Assembly (NCBI GenBank): GCA_015548865.1
Contig: JADMXW010000004.1
Location: forward strand, 214,527 to 278,526
Source: Serratia marcescens
GTDB lineage: Bacteria > Pseudomonadota > Gammaproteobacteria > Enterobacterales > Enterobacteriaceae
Length of the DNA: 64,000 nucleotides
Direction: 5' to 3'
Part shown: positions 1-11,269 of the stretch, in pieces
Position numbering within the stretch: the stretch's first letter is position 1
How the letters are laid out: each line of letters starts with the position of its first letter
Notes under the pieces: model-generated
Databases searched by the model: none
What the model was told of the DNA's origin: nothing
What the model saw: the letters and a program-made list of their open reading frames with translations, nothing else
Position numbers and translations under genes: made by a program

Positions 1-1510
<1,510 letters not shown>

Positions 1511-1906
1511 CTAATAAAGCGTTAATACCAGTTCCCAAGGGAGGTAATAAAGGTTGAACAGTGACATCAATACCAGCGAGGCATACGTCGCGGCCATCCC
1601 TGTACGACGCCAGCGGAACTCGCGTTGACGCAAACCTACATAGTGGAAGAGACGACCAATAATCAGCAGCATGCCGCACAGATGGATCATGATGACCAGT
1701 GCACCATTCATTTCCATCAATACCAATAGAATTGCCCCGATGGGAAGGTATTCTACCGCATTTCCATGCACCCGAATGGCGGTCTGCAATTCATAAAAAC
1801 CACCGTCCCCATACGCCACGCGGTATTGCATCCGCAGTTTAACCACATCGAGAGACAGCTTTACCAGCAACAATGCGCCAAGCACCACGTAGAGCGCGCT
1901 TACCAT
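1511..1906 (-). CDS. yecN: MAPEG-family inner membrane protein YecN
   Basis: A 131-residue membrane protein of the MAPEG superfamily (membrane-associated proteins in eicosanoid and glutathione metabolism). It starts MVSALYVVLGALLLVKLSLD and carries the family core RMQYRVAYGDGGF followed by RVHGNAVEYLPI, a conserved stretch between helices 1 and 2. Four hydrophobic segments are visible (about 4-22, 57-70, 75-92 and 108-125). The start at 1906 matches the E. coli protein length; an upstream extension to 1918 exists but is not needed. The substrate is unknown. It lies just upstream of cmoA on the same strand, as in E. coli. Confidence 0.9.
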   Translation of the reverse strand: MVSALYVVLGALLLVKLSLDVVKLRMQYRVAYGDGGFYELQTAIRVHGNAVEYLPIGAILLVLMEMNGALVIMIHLCGMLLIIGRLFHYVGLRQREFRWRRTGMAATYASLVLMSLFNLYYLPWELVLTLY

Positions 1907-2100
1907 GTTCCACTCCATTGTCTGACAAAAATCGCCTGACAGAAAATATTTGACCGATTTCGGCTGGCAGAATAATAACTGTCTGTTGTCATACTGTCGC
2001 CTCTAATGTCTGCCTTTTAAAAAAAAGGCAGTTCAAAACGCGAGCTTATAATAAAAGATGCTAAAAAAAGTCTGTTAATACGACAAGGTATTAATCACTG

Positions 2101-2913
2101 CTAGAACAAAGAATCCTGCAACGGCCAGTCTGGTCGAGGTGGACACGCCGAGACGGTGTGTTCCAGCAGTGGCCAGATCGCCTGCGCCAGCGGTAATACA
2201 TTGCCAATATCAGGGGTGTGAATAAATAAATAGGGAGAATGCTCTTGCCAGCTTTTCAGTTTGTCAATCCAAGGGGTAAACCAGCGTAAATTGTCTGCGA
2301 TATCTTCATTTCCAATGAATCGAATAGAAGGCTGCTGCGCTGTCAACAGGGCATGAACCGGCAAGCGCGGTTTTTTTCTCTGGGCTTCCTGCATGGCTGG
2401 CGTATTCGGTAAGGCGCTGTGTACTGGGCGGCTGTCCAACATGATGCGATTGATTGTACGCTGCGAAAGTCCCTGATTCAGTTGACGTTCAGCCTCACCC
2501 TTGGCAAAAAACTCAAGGTGGCGAACTTCTACACCGTAGCTAAATTCCTGTGGTAGTGTATCAAGAAAGCTCCACAAATCAGGTAACTGTGCGGGTGAAA
2601 ATGCCGCTGGAAGTTGCAACCAGAATTGCCCAACGCGTGAGATAAGCGGCTGTAGACGCTGGAAAAACTGGTGAGTATCTTCGTCACAGTGGCGCAGGGC
2701 CGCCTGATGGCTGATGGTGGCGGGAAATTTGAAACAAAAGCGGAAACCATCATGTGTCATGTCTCGCCAACGCATTACGCTCTCGGTCGAGGGCAGGGCA
2801 TAAAACGTCGTGTTTCCTTCTACACAGTTGAAATAGCGTGCGTAGTCCGCCAAATCTCGCAAGCCGAACTTGTGCCAGGCGGGATGTTGCCATTGAGGTA
2901 AGCCAATAAACAT
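2101..2913 (-). CDS. yecE: DUF72 family protein YecE
   Basis: A 270-residue DUF72 protein. Family features visible are the start FIGLPQWQHPAW, FNCVEGNTTFYALP, FRFCFKFPATISHQAALRHC, YGVEVRHLEFF and NRIMLDSRPVHSA. The fold is thought to be a TIM barrel and no biochemical function is established. The C-terminus PLQDSLF resembles the E. coli protein, so the gene is complete. It is transcribed away from aspS, and the 362-base gap between them holds both promoters. Confidence 0.92.
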   Translation of the reverse strand: MFIGLPQWQHPAWHKFGLRDLADYARYFNCVEGNTTFYALPSTESVMRWRDMTHDGFRFCFKFPATISHQAALRHCDEDTHQFFQRLQPLISRVGQFWLQLPAAFSPAQLPDLWSFLDTLPQEFSYGVEVRHLEFFAKGEAERQLNQGLSQRTINRIMLDSRPVHSALPNTPAMQEAQRKKPRLPVHALLTAQQPSIRFIGNEDIADNLRWFTPWIDKLKSWQEHSPYLFIHTPDIGNVLPLAQAIWPLLEHTVSACPPRPDWPLQDSLF

Positions 2914-3275
2914 TCCGTTGCAACCCGTTAACAGTGTGGATGACAGTAAAACATTTTTTTTACCGAGAAGGAATTCTCACGATTCTTGCGACATATCACC
3001 TCCGGAAACCGCTTCACTCTTATCGTTCCGGGGAATATCCTTTATAATAGCCACCTTTTTTTACTGAACAGCAATCCAGAATAACCATACCGCGCAAAAA
3101 AACACCGTTGTTAGCGAATGTGTGGGGCAAAACCGATGTGTTTTGCACAACGAACAGCGTTTTGCCTCATAAATGACGATGCGGTCTGGCCGATGCTCTC
3201 AGGTGTGGTTGTTGTAGGTGTAATTGTATCGAATCGGGATTCTCTCTCGTCGTGATTGCTCAAAAGGACATCGTA
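2914..3275. promoter_or_regulatory. yecE/aspS divergent promoter region
   Basis: No gene is seen in these 362 bases. A TATAAT hexamer at 3043-3048 is a good -10 element for aspS. The -35 position 17 bases upstream (about 3020-3025, TTATCG) is weak. An AAAAGGA ribosome site lies just before the aspS ATG. Confidence 0.5.
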
Positions 3276-5060
3276 ATGCGTACTGAATATTGTGGACAAC
3301 TTAACGCGTCCCATGTGGGCCAGGAAGTGACATTGTGCGGTTGGGTTAACCGTCGCCGCGATCTGGGTGGTTTGATCTTTATCGATATGCGTGACCGCGA
3401 TGGCGTGGTCCAGGTGTTTTTCGACCCCGATCGGCAGGATGCTTTCACTCTGGCGTCAGAACTGCGTAACGAATTTTGCATTCAATTGACGGGCGTCGTG
3501 CGTGCACGTCCTGAAAGCCAAGTGAACAAGGACATGTCCACGGGTGAAGTGGAAGTCTTTGCGACAGCGTTGACCATTATCAACCGTTCAGAGCCGCTGC
3601 CGCTGGATGCTAACCAAACCAATACGGAAGAAGCACGTTTAAAATACCGTTATCTCGATTTGCGTCGTCCAGAAATGGCTGCGCGGTTGAAAGCCCGTGC
3701 TCGCATCACCAGCTTCGTTCGACGTTTCATGGATAGCCATGGTTTTCTGGATATTGAAACGCCAATGCTGACCAAAGCGACACCGGAAGGGGCGCGTGAC
3801 TATCTGGTGCCAAGCCGTGTGCATAAAGGCAAATTCTACGCATTACCACAATCGCCGCAGTTGTTTAAGCAATTGTTGATGATGTCTGGTTTCGATCGTT
3901 ACTACCAGATCGTCAAATGTTTCCGTGATGAAGATTTGCGAGCAGATCGCCAACCAGAATTCACCCAGATTGATGTTGAAACCTCTTTCATGACGGCACC
4001 GCAGGTGCGCGAGGTGATGGAGAAGCTGGTGCGCGAGCTATGGCAAGATATTTTACGTGTTGATTTGGGTGATTTCCCGATCATGACCTATGCCGAAGCC
4101 ATGCGTCGTTTTGGCTCCGACAAACCAGACCTGCGTAACCCGCTGGAACTGGTGGATGTTGCCGATCTGCTGAAAGACATCGAATTCAAAGTGTTCTCCG
4201 GTCCGGCTAACGATGTTAAAGGTCGTGTGGCTACTATTCGCGTACCGGGTGGGGCGCAACTGAGTCGTAAACAAATTGATGAATACGGCAAGTTCATTGA
4301 GATCTACGGTGCTAAAGGCCTGGCCTATATTAAAGTTAATGAGAAGGCTAAAGGGCTTGAGGGGATTTCCAGCCCCGTAGCCAAGTTCCTGAATGAAACG
4401 GTACTGGCAGCATTGCTGGAACGTACAGCGGCACAGGATGGCGACATTCTGTTTTTCGGTGCGGATAGCGCGAAAGTGGTGACCGATGCATTGGGTGCGC
4501 TGCGTCTTAAGTTAGGGCGCGACTTGAGTCTGACTAATCTGACGAGTTGGAAACCTTTGTGGGTTATTGACTTCCCGATGTTTGAAGATGATGGCGAAGG
4601 CGGATTGGCTGCGATGCACCATCCGTTTACCTCACCGCGTGACATGACGCCAGCGGAACTGGAAAGCAACCCCGTCTCTGCTATTGCCAATGCTTACGAT
4701 ATGGTACTAAACGGCTATGAAGTCGGTGGTGGGTCGGTGCGTATTCACAATGGCGCGATGCAACAGACTGTTTTCCGCATTCTGGGTATCAACGAACAGG
4801 AACAGCGTGAGAAATTTGGCTTCCTGCTGGACGCATTGAAATACGGTACACCGCCCCATGCAGGTCTTGCTTTCGGTCTGGATCGTTTGGTGATGCTGTT
4901 GACTGGTACCGAGAATATCCGTGATGTGATCGCATTCCCGAAAACCACTGCGGCTGCCTGCCTGATGACGGAAGCGCCGAGTTATGCCAATCCTGCGGCG
5001 TTGGAAGAGCTGTCTATTGCTGTGGTCGCGAAAGCGAAACCTGTGCAGGATGTGGAGTAA
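3276..5060 (+). CDS. aspS: aspartyl-tRNA synthetase
   Basis: Class IIb aspartyl-tRNA synthetase charging tRNA(Asp), cytoplasmic homodimer. From the ATG at 3276 (ribosome site AAAAGGA) the protein is 594 residues. It has the N-terminal OB-fold anticodon-binding domain ([20 protein letters not shown]), then class II motif 1, motif 2 ([18 protein letters not shown]), the bacterial GAD insertion, and motif 3 ([13 protein letters not shown]). The strong similarity to the E. coli enzyme leaves little doubt. It is followed after six bases by nudB, with yebC and ruvC downstream. Confidence 0.98.
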   Translation: MRTEYCGQLNASHVGQEVTLCGWVNRRRDLGGLIFIDMRDRDGVVQVFFDPDRQDAFTLASELRNEFCIQLTGVVRARPESQVNKDMSTGEVEVFATALTIINRSEPLPLDANQTNTEEARLKYRYLDLRRPEMAARLKARARITSFVRRFMDSHGFLDIETPMLTKATPEGARDYLVPSRVHKGKFYALPQSPQLFKQLLMMSGFDRYYQIVKCFRDEDLRADRQPEFTQIDVETSFMTAPQVREVMEKLVRELWQDILRVDLGDFPIMTYAEAMRRFGSDKPDLRNPLELVDVADLLKDIEFKVFSGPANDVKGRVATIRVPGGAQLSRKQIDEYGKFIEIYGAKGLAYIKVNEKAKGLEGISSPVAKFLNETVLAALLERTAAQDGDILFFGADSAKVVTDALGALRLKLGRDLSLTNLTSWKPLWVIDFPMFEDDGEGGLAAMHHPFTSPRDMTPAELESNPVSAIANAYDMVLNGYEVGGGSVRIHNGAMQQTVFRILGINEQEQREKFGFLLDALKYGTPPHAGLAFGLDRLVMLLTGTENIRDVIAFPKTTAAACLMTEAPSYANPAALEELSIAVVAKAKPVQDVE

Positions 5061-5066
5061 CAGCAG

Positions 5067-5510
5067 ATGGCCTATAAGCGTCCCGTTTCGGCCCTGATTG
5101 TCATTTATGCTCAGGATACCGGACGGGTGCTGATGCTTCAGCGTCGCGATGACCCCGATTTTTGGCAGTCCGTCACGGGCAGCCTTGAAGACGGAGAAAC
5201 CGCGGCGCTTACCGCACAGCGTGAAGTTAAAGAGGAAGTCAACATTGATATCGCCGCTGAGGGGTTATCACTTTTTGACTGTCAGCGCTGTGTCGAGTTT
5301 GAGCTTTTTGCTCATTTGAGACGTCGCTATGCCCCCGGCATCACGCACAATATGGAACATTGGTTCTGTCTGGCGTTACCGGGTGAACGTGAGGTCATCC
5401 TCACGGAACATCTTGCCTATCGTTGGTTAGCTGCGCCTGAAGCGGCGCAACTCACCAAATCATGGAGCAACCGGCAGGCGATTGAAGAATTTGTTATTTA
5501 TCCGGCCTGA
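5067..5510 (+). CDS. nudB: dihydroneopterin triphosphate diphosphatase (Nudix) NudB
   Basis: A 147-residue Nudix hydrolase that removes pyrophosphate from dihydroneopterin triphosphate in folate synthesis and also acts on dATP. The Nudix box reads [20 protein letters not shown], with the REVKEEV core binding the metal. [14 protein letters not shown] at the start and the WFCLALP strand fit the family. It begins six bases after the aspS stop and precedes yebC, so it is likely cotranscribed with both. Confidence 0.93.
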   Translation: MAYKRPVSALIVIYAQDTGRVLMLQRRDDPDFWQSVTGSLEDGETAALTAQREVKEEVNIDIAAEGLSLFDCQRCVEFELFAHLRRRYAPGITHNMEHWFCLALPGEREVILTEHLAYRWLAAPEAAQLTKSWSNRQAIEEFVIYPA

Positions 5511-5533
5511 AGAGGCTTTTTTCGGAGATTTTT

Positions 5534-6277
5534 ATGGCAGGTCATAGTAAGTGGGCCAACACAAAACATCGTAAAGCGGCGCAGGATGCAAAACGCGGCA
5601 AAATCTTTACCAAAATTATCCGCGAACTGGTAACGGCTGCCCGATTGGGCGGCGGCGATCCGGGCTCCAACCCGCGTCTGCGTGCGGCTATCGATAAAGC
5701 ACTCTCCAACAACATGACGCGCGATACCCTGAACCGCGCCATTGCGCGTGGTGTGGGCGGCGATGAAGATAACAACATGGAAACCATCATTTATGAAGGC
5801 TACGGCCCTGGCGGCACGGCGGTGATGGTGGAGTGTCTGAGTGACAACCGCAACCGTACCGTATCCGAAGTGCGCCATGCATTCACTAAATGTGGTGGTA
5901 ACCTGGGGACCGATGGTTCCGTTTCCTATCTGTTCACCAAGAAGGGCGTTATCTCTTATGCGCCGGGCCTGGATGAAGATCAGGTGATGGATGCCGCGCT
6001 GGAAGCGGGCGCTGACGATGTCGTGACCTACGACGATGGCGCGATTGACGTCTTTACCCCGTGGGAAACCTTCGGTCAGGTGAAAGATGCGCTGGATGCG
6101 TCGGGCCTGAAAGCGGAATCTGCAGAAGTGTCCATGATCCCATCGACTAACGCAGACATGGATGCAGAAACTGCACCGAAGCTGATGCGTTTGATCGATA
6201 TGCTGGAAGATTGCGATGATGTGCAGGAAGTTTACCACAATGGTGAAATTTCCGACGAGGTGGCGGCGACGCTGTAA
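5534..6277 (+). CDS. yebC: YebC/TACO1 family protein
   Basis: A 247-residue YebC/TACO1 family protein. It starts [20 protein letters not shown], the invariant family N-terminus, followed by [17 protein letters not shown] and [17 protein letters not shown]. Members have been described as DNA-binding regulators and, more recently, as translation factors that help ribosomes through difficult sequences such as polyproline; the sequence does not decide between these. The ribosome site is GGAG just upstream. It sits between nudB and ruvC as in E. coli. Confidence 0.95.
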   Translation: MAGHSKWANTKHRKAAQDAKRGKIFTKIIRELVTAARLGGGDPGSNPRLRAAIDKALSNNMTRDTLNRAIARGVGGDEDNNMETIIYEGYGPGGTAVMVECLSDNRNRTVSEVRHAFTKCGGNLGTDGSVSYLFTKKGVISYAPGLDEDQVMDAALEAGADDVVTYDDGAIDVFTPWETFGQVKDALDASGLKAESAEVSMIPSTNADMDAETAPKLMRLIDMLEDCDDVQEVYHNGEISDEVAATL

Positions 6278-6326
6278 TGGCGTTTTCTCCGCTGACAGTT
6301 ATCGTGTGTGCAGGGGACGATGCGCT

Positions 6327-6848
6327 ATGACGATTATTCTCGGCATCGATCCCGGTTCGCGTGTTACCGGATATGGCATTATTCGCCAGCAGGGGCGCCA
6401 ACTCAGCTACATCGGCAGCGGTTGTGTACGCACCGCTGTAGACGATCTCCCGACGCGATTGAAGCTAATCTATGCCGGGGTGAGCGAGATCATTACCCAG
6501 TTTCAACCGGATTGTCTGGCGATAGAACAAGTATTTATGGCCAAAAATGCGGACTCAGCACTGAAACTGGGGCAAGCGCGCGGTGTTGCCATTGTCGCTG
6601 GCGTCAATCAAGGGTTGCCTATTTTTGAATACGCAGCTCGTCAAGTGAAACAGACGGTTGTCGGTACGGGAGCGGCAGAAAAGAGTCAGGTTCAGCACAT
6701 GGTGCGTACCTTATTGAAGCTGTCGGCAAATCCACAAGCAGATGCTGCAGATGCACTGGCTATTGCCATCACTCATTGTCATTTGAGTCAGAATTTGACG
6801 CGAATGGGACCTGGTCGGTTGAATTTAGTGCGCGGGCGGCTGCGGTAA
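6327..6848 (+). CDS. ruvC: Holliday junction resolvase RuvC
   Basis: RuvC is the dimeric endonuclease that cuts four-way junctions migrated by RuvAB. The 173-residue protein begins [17 protein letters not shown], with the first catalytic Asp in [17 protein letters not shown] carries the catalytic Glu and [13 protein letters not shown] the two C-terminal Asp residues. The ATG at 6327 has AGGGGA upstream; a longer reading frame from 6216 would overlap yebC and is rejected. A hairpin containing a LexA box separates it from ruvAB. Confidence 0.97.
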   Translation: MTIILGIDPGSRVTGYGIIRQQGRQLSYIGSGCVRTAVDDLPTRLKLIYAGVSEIITQFQPDCLAIEQVFMAKNADSALKLGQARGVAIVAGVNQGLPIFEYAARQVKQTVVGTGAAEKSQVQHMVRTLLKLSANPQADAADALAIAITHCHLSQNLTRMGPGRLNLVRGRLR

Positions 6849-6854
6849 ATATCG

Positions 6855-6880
6855 GGCTGGATATTCATCCAGCCTTTTTT
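6855..6880 (+). promoter_or_regulatory. LexA (SOS) box inside the ruvC terminator, upstream of ruvAB
   Basis: The hairpin GGCTGGAT-ATTC-ATCCAGCC is followed by six T residues (6875-6880), an intrinsic terminator for ruvC. The same bases 6857-6872 read CTGGATATTCATCCAG, an exact CTG-N10-CAG palindrome matching the LexA operator class and very close to the known E. coli ruvA SOS box. The site lies about 60 bases before the ruvA start, so ruvAB are predicted to be DNA-damage inducible. Confidence 0.85.
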
Positions 6881-6929
6881 ATGCTATAAGCTAGCAAAAA
6901 GGTATTAACGTAACGAAAGGAAGGTCAAC

Positions 6930-7550
6930 GTGATTGGTCGTCTCAGAGGCATCATTCTGGAAAAACAACCGCCGCAGGTGCTGCTAGAAGTCAACGGAGT
7001 GGGCTACGAAGTCCATATGCCGATGACATGCTTCTATGAACTTCCTGAATTAAATAAAGAAGCGGTGATTTTCACTCAATTTGTGGTGCGTGAAGATGCG
7101 CAGCTGTTATTTGGCTTCAACGATAAACAAGAGCGAGCTTTGTTTCGTGAGTTGATTAAAACGAATGGTGTAGGGCCAAAACTGGCTTTGGCGATCCTCT
7201 CAGGGATGTCCGCCCAGCAATTCGTGAGTGCGGTTGAACGCGAAGAAATAGCCACGTTGATCAAACTGCCAGGCGTAGGTAAGAAAACAGCAGAGCGGTT
7301 AGTGGTAGAAATGAAAGATCGGTTTAAAGGTATGAGTGGAGACCTGTTCAATCCTTCATCCATTGATGTGCCCATTAGCAGTTCAGCACCTTCTGCCGTT
7401 CCCGCAGAGGATCCCGAGGCGGAAGCCGCTTCTGCACTGGTAGCTCTGGGGTATAAGCCACAGGAGGCTAGCCGTATGGTTTCCAAAATTGCCCGTCCTG
7501 GTGCAGATTGTGAGACGTTGATTCGTGACGCTCTGCGCGCAGCGCTGTAA
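6930..7550 (+). CDS. ruvA: Holliday junction branch migration protein RuvA
   Basis: RuvA binds Holliday junctions as a tetramer and loads the RuvB motor. The 206-residue protein starts at a GTG (6930) behind AAAGGAAGG. It has the OB-fold start [15 protein letters not shown], helix-hairpin-helix motifs ([13 protein letters not shown] and [17 protein letters not shown]), and the C-terminal domain III ([17 protein letters not shown]) that contacts RuvB. It is nine bases from ruvB and under the LexA box at 6857-6872. Confidence 0.97.
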   Translation: MIGRLRGIILEKQPPQVLLEVNGVGYEVHMPMTCFYELPELNKEAVIFTQFVVREDAQLLFGFNDKQERALFRELIKTNGVGPKLALAILSGMSAQQFVSAVEREEIATLIKLPGVGKKTAERLVVEMKDRFKGMSGDLFNPSSIDVPISSSAPSAVPAEDPEAEAASALVALGYKPQEASRMVSKIARPGADCETLIRDALRAAL

Positions 7551-7559
7551 GGGGTATCC

Positions 7560-8561
7560 ATGATTGAAGCTGACCGCTTGATCTCCGCGCAGGAAGTACC
7601 GGAAGAAGAGAGCATTGACCGCGCGATCCGTCCGCGGTTGCTGGCAGAATACGTTGGGCAACCCCAGGTGCGCGAGCAAATGGAGATTTTTATTGAAGCG
7701 GCGCGCAAACGCGGCGATGCATTAGATCACCTGTTGATTTTTGGTCCACCCGGTTTAGGGAAAACCACGCTGGCCAATATTGTCGCCAATGAAATGAATG
7801 TAAACTTGCGTACCACGTCGGGCCCAGTATTGGAAAAGGCCGGTGATCTGGCCGCGTTGCTGACTAATCTTGAACCACACGATGTATTGTTTATCGATGA
7901 AATCCATCGCTTATCACCGGTCGTAGAGGAAATACTTTACCCTGCGATGGAAGACTACCAACTGGATATCATGATAGGCGAGGGTCCAGCGGCTCGCTCG
8001 ATCAAACTCGATCTTCCTCCGTTTACTCTGATTGGTGCGACGACCCGTGCAGGGTCACTGACATCACCGCTGCGCGATCGCTTTGGCATAGTGCAACGGC
8101 TTGAGTTTTACAAAATTGAAGATTTACAGCATATCGTCAACCGTAGTGCCGCTTGTTTAGGGCTGTCGCTTACCGACGACGGTGCGCTGGAAGTTGCGCG
8201 CCGCTCTCGCGGGACACCACGTATTGCCAATAGGCTGTTGCGTCGGGTACGTGACTTCTCTGAGGTGAAAGCAGATGGCGCGATTGATGCTGCGGTAGCG
8301 ATGCAGGCGTTGGATATGCTCGCTGTAGACACGGAAGGATTCGATTATATGGACCGTAAACTGCTGTTGGCGATTATTGATAAATTTACCGGTGGGCCAG
8401 TCGGGTTGGACAATTTGGCGGCAGCGATTGGTGAAGAGCGGGAAACCATCGAAGATGTAATAGAGCCCTACCTGATTCAGCAGGGCTTTATTCAGCGCAC
8501 GCCGCGTGGACGTATGGCTACGGCACACGCTTACCGTCATTTCGGTATTGATAGAACGTAG
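7560..8561 (+). CDS. ruvB: Holliday junction branch migration ATPase RuvB
   Basis: RuvB is the hexameric AAA+ motor driving branch migration. The 333-residue protein has Walker [10 protein letters not shown], Walker [10 protein letters not shown], sensor 1 ([19 protein letters not shown], including the arginine-finger region) and sensor 2 [17 protein letters not shown]. The C-terminal winged helix ends [15 protein letters not shown]. Together with ruvA and ruvC it completes the resolvasome encoded here. Confidence 0.98.
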   Translation: MIEADRLISAQEVPEEESIDRAIRPRLLAEYVGQPQVREQMEIFIEAARKRGDALDHLLIFGPPGLGKTTLANIVANEMNVNLRTTSGPVLEKAGDLAALLTNLEPHDVLFIDEIHRLSPVVEEILYPAMEDYQLDIMIGEGPAARSIKLDLPPFTLIGATTRAGSLTSPLRDRFGIVQRLEFYKIEDLQHIVNRSAACLGLSLTDDGALEVARRSRGTPRIANRLLRRVRDFSEVKADGAIDAAVAMQALDMLAVDTEGFDYMDRKLLLAIIDKFTGGPVGLDNLAAAIGEERETIEDVIEPYLIQQGFIQRTPRGRMATAHAYRHFGIDRT

Positions 8562-8572
8562 TGCGTATTCCT

Positions 8573-9358
8573 TTAGGCAGGTTGCCTACGAACCAGACTC
8601 AGCATAAACAAGAACGAAGCGCATAAGACCACGGAAGGGCCAGCAGGGGTATTGTAGAGCGCTGAAAAGATCAATCCACCTGTCACGGCGCACATACCTA
8701 AAATGACGGCCAAACCTGCCATTTGCTCCGGCGTGCGTGCAAAACGGCGCGCCGTTGCGGCAGGAATGATCAGCAATGACGTAATGATCAGCGCCCCGAC
8801 AAACTTCATCGCTAACCCGATGGTCAATGCGGTTACCAACATCAGAATCAGACGCGTACGCTGTAAATTAACGCCGTCAACATGTGCCAACTCCTGGCTG
8901 ATGGTCATTGAGAGCAGCGATCGCCACTGCCAGCACATGATAGCAATAACCACCAGTACACCAGGTCCAATCAGCCAAAGATCCTGAGTGGTTACTGACA
9001 GCAAATCGCCAAACAGATAAGCCATCAAATCAACGCGGATGTTGTTCATCAGGCTGACCACAACTAATCCTAATGACAACGCACTGTGCGCCATGATACC
9101 AAGCAATGTGTCGATAGCGAGATAAGGGCGTCGCTCCAGCCATACGAGTCCTAGCGCCAGCAGCAGTGTCACCAGAATCACGGCGTAATAGACGTTAATG
9201 TCCAGCAGAAAACCGATAGCAACGCCGAGTAGAGAGGCATGAGCTAGGGTATCCCCAAAGTAAGACATACGCCGCCATACCACAAATGATCCGAGCGGAC
9301 CCGCTGCGCATGCCAGAAAAATACCCGCTAGCCAACCGGGAAGCAAAATATCAATCAT
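8573..9358 (-). CDS. znuB: zinc ABC transporter permease ZnuB
   Basis: Inner-membrane permease of the high-affinity ZnuABC zinc importer, 261 residues with about eight hydrophobic segments. It starts [20 protein letters not shown] and carries the ABC-3 family motif [20 protein letters not shown] and [17 protein letters not shown]. Its start overlaps the znuC stop by four bases, so the two are translationally coupled. Expression should follow the Zur box at 10137-10159. Confidence 0.96.
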   Translation of the reverse strand: MIDILLPGWLAGIFLACAAGPLGSFVVWRRMSYFGDTLAHASLLGVAIGFLLDINVYYAVILVTLLLALGLVWLERRPYLAIDTLLGIMAHSALSLGLVVVSLMNNIRVDLMAYLFGDLLSVTTQDLWLIGPGVLVVIAIMCWQWRSLLSMTISQELAHVDGVNLQRTRLILMLVTALTIGLAMKFVGALIITSLLIIPAATARRFARTPEQMAGLAVILGMCAVTGGLIFSALYNTPAGPSVVLCASFLFMLSLVRRQPA

Positions 9359-10113
9359 GCGTCATTGCCGCCCTGTCGTTTTAAAATAATGCGTCCGTTC
9401 AAATCGTGACGGTGATTGTGATGGTGGCGATATACTGCAAGTTGTTCTGCGCCGCGCGGGCCGAACATGGCGAGAAACTGAGGGTGCATAGACACCACTT
9501 CCGGTGCGCCAGAGCAGCACACATGCTGATTAAGGCACAGAACTTCATCCGTTTTTGCCATTACCAGATGCAAGTCGTGGGATACCATCAACACGCCGCA
9601 GTTAAACTCCTGACGCAATTGGTTGATAAGATCATACAGTGCCAGTTGACCATTGACATCCACACCTTGTGTCGGTTCATCCAACACCAGTAACTGGGGG
9701 TGATTGAGCAAGGCGCGAGCCAGCAAGACGCGTTGCGTCTCCCCACCGGAGAGTTTTTGCATGGGGTGATCTAACAAATGTGCGGCCTGCACGCGTTTGA
9801 GTGCTGGCAAAATATCCTGCTGCTTTACCCCGGGGCGTAAACGCATAAAGCGGCCAACGGTGAGTGGCAAGGTGGCATCCAAATGCAGTTTCTGCGGTAC
9901 GTAACCAATCCGTAAATTAGGTTGCTTGTGCAAAGTGCCTGCGGTGGGGGTTAACAACCCAAGTACTACGCGCACCAACGTAGATTTACCTGCACCATTG
10001 GGGCCAAGCAGCGTGAGGATACGGCCCGATTGCAGATTCAGCGAAATATCGCTGAGCACGTTGCGTTCACCAAAGGCGACGGAGATGCGATCGAGCGAAA
10101 CGAGTGTAGACAT
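9355..10113 (-). CDS. znuC: zinc ABC transporter ATP-binding protein ZnuC
   Basis: ATPase subunit of ZnuABC, 252 residues. Walker A is [20 protein letters not shown], the Q-loop lies at YVPQKL, the signature is [16 protein letters not shown], Walker B is [12 protein letters not shown], and the switch His is in [10 protein letters not shown] His-rich tail ([10 protein letters not shown]) near the C-terminus is a feature of ZnuC. It is divergent from znuA across a short intergenic region holding a Zur operator. Confidence 0.97.
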   Translation of the reverse strand: MSTLVSLDRISVAFGERNVLSDISLNLQSGRILTLLGPNGAGKSTLVRVVLGLLTPTAGTLHKQPNLRIGYVPQKLHLDATLPLTVGRFMRLRPGVKQQDILPALKRVQAAHLLDHPMQKLSGGETQRVLLARALLNHPQLLVLDEPTQGVDVNGQLALYDLINQLRQEFNCGVLMVSHDLHLVMAKTDEVLCLNQHVCCSGAPEVVSMHPQFLAMFGPRGAEQLAVYRHHHNHRHDLNGRIILKRQGGNDA

Positions 10114-10136
10114 AAAATTCAGTTTGCAGAGTGCCT

Positions 10137-10159
10137 GTGACGTTATAATATTACAAAAT
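10137..10159. promoter_or_regulatory. Zur operator between znuC and znuA
   Basis: The core GTTATAATATTACA (10142-10155) differs at one position from the GTTATAATATCACA core that I recall for the E. coli znuA/znuC Zur site, and is nearly palindromic. It lies between the two divergent starts (10113 and 10169), the right place to repress both when zinc is plentiful. Confidence 0.8.
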
Positions 10160-10168
10160 TAACGATAA

Positions 10169-11257
10169 ATGAATGAGAAAACGTACATGCAATCCCGCTA
10201 TCAACCGAAAAAATTGCTAAATGAACAGAAATTGAAAGCTCTATTTGTTGCTAGTGCACTATTCTTTGCTGGCATCAGTGCAGAAAGCGCTCAGGCAGCA
10301 GTCGTGAGTTCCGTTCGTCCTCTTGGGTTTATCGCGGCTGCCATTGCAGATGGGGTAACATCCACGGAAGTGCTATTGCCTGATGGCGCATCGCCTCACG
10401 ATTATGCCCTGCGCCCAAGCGATGTCCAGCGTTTACAGTCGGCAGACCTGATTATTTGGGTTGGGCCGGAAATGGAGGCCTTTTTAACAAAGCCGCTGGC
10501 ATCCCATGCCACATCGCAACAGATTGCATTGGCTAGCTTACCAGCCATTCAGAACGCACTGATAAAAGAGAGTGAACATGATGAAGATGAGCATTCTGAT
10601 GAGGCGGGACACGAGCACCATGACTCAGCTGATCATGATGAGGCCGATCATCAACACATGCACGGCAGTGCTGAATCTCATCATGAGCATAGCACGGATG
10701 ATGCCGCTGACGCGCATGAAGGGCACCATCATGGCGAGTACAATATGCACATTTGGCTGTCACCGGAGATGGCAAAACAGGCAGCAATCGCAATTCACGC
10801 AAAATTATTGGAACTAATGCCACAAAAGAAAGACAAACTAGACGCGAATCTGCTTAATTTTACAGATCAACTCGCGCAGACAGAAGAAAAAGTTGTTAAT
10901 ATGCTTGCACCTGTCAAAGGGAAGGGCTACTTCGTGTTTCACGATGCCTATGGGTATTTTGAGAAGCGTTTCGGGTTAAGCCCGCTAGGCTATTTCACTA
11001 TCAACCCAGCCATTCAACCCGGTGCACAGCGTTTACACCAAATACGAACACAACTGGTTGAGCAGAGGGCCGTATGTGTCTTTGCTGAGCCACAATTCAG
11101 GCCAGCGGTTATCAACGCTGTTGCCAAAGGAACGGATGTACGCATTGGCGTACTGGATCCATTGGGAAGCAACATCGCGCTAAGTAAGGACAGTTATGCC
11201 GAGTTTCTGTTACAACTGTCCGATCAGTATAGCCGCTGCCTGGAGAAGAGATCATGA
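10169..11257 (+). CDS. znuA: zinc ABC transporter substrate-binding protein ZnuA
   Basis: Periplasmic zinc-binding protein of ZnuABC. A signal peptide with hydrophobic core [15 protein letters not shown] and likely cleavage after SAQA precedes the mature start [19 protein letters not shown]. Metal-site features include [15 protein letters not shown], the HIWLSPE segment, [14 protein letters not shown] and EPQFRP. The His/Asp/Glu-rich loop spanning roughly residues 135-190 is unusually long, about 55 residues against roughly 30 in E. coli ZnuA, and explains the 362-residue length. The start could also be the ATG at 10187 (MQSRYQ), which leaves a more ordinary signal peptide. Confidence 0.95.
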   Translation: MNEKTYMQSRYQPKKLLNEQKLKALFVASALFFAGISAESAQAAVVSSVRPLGFIAAAIADGVTSTEVLLPDGASPHDYALRPSDVQRLQSADLIIWVGPEMEAFLTKPLASHATSQQIALASLPAIQNALIKESEHDEDEHSDEAGHEHHDSADHDEADHQHMHGSAESHHEHSTDDAADAHEGHHHGEYNMHIWLSPEMAKQAAIAIHAKLLELMPQKKDKLDANLLNFTDQLAQTEEKVVNMLAPVKGKGYFVFHDAYGYFEKRFGLSPLGYFTINPAIQPGAQRLHQIRTQLVEQRAVCVFAEPQFRPAVINAVAKGTDVRIGVLDPLGSNIALSKDSYAEFLLQLSDQYSRCLEKRS

Positions 11258-11269
11258 GGATGCCGATAA

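Noticed and set aside
2010..2031. CTGCCTTTT/AAAAGGCAG hairpin as yecE terminator
   Set aside because: The T/A residues are within the stem and no clear tail follows; left uncalled.
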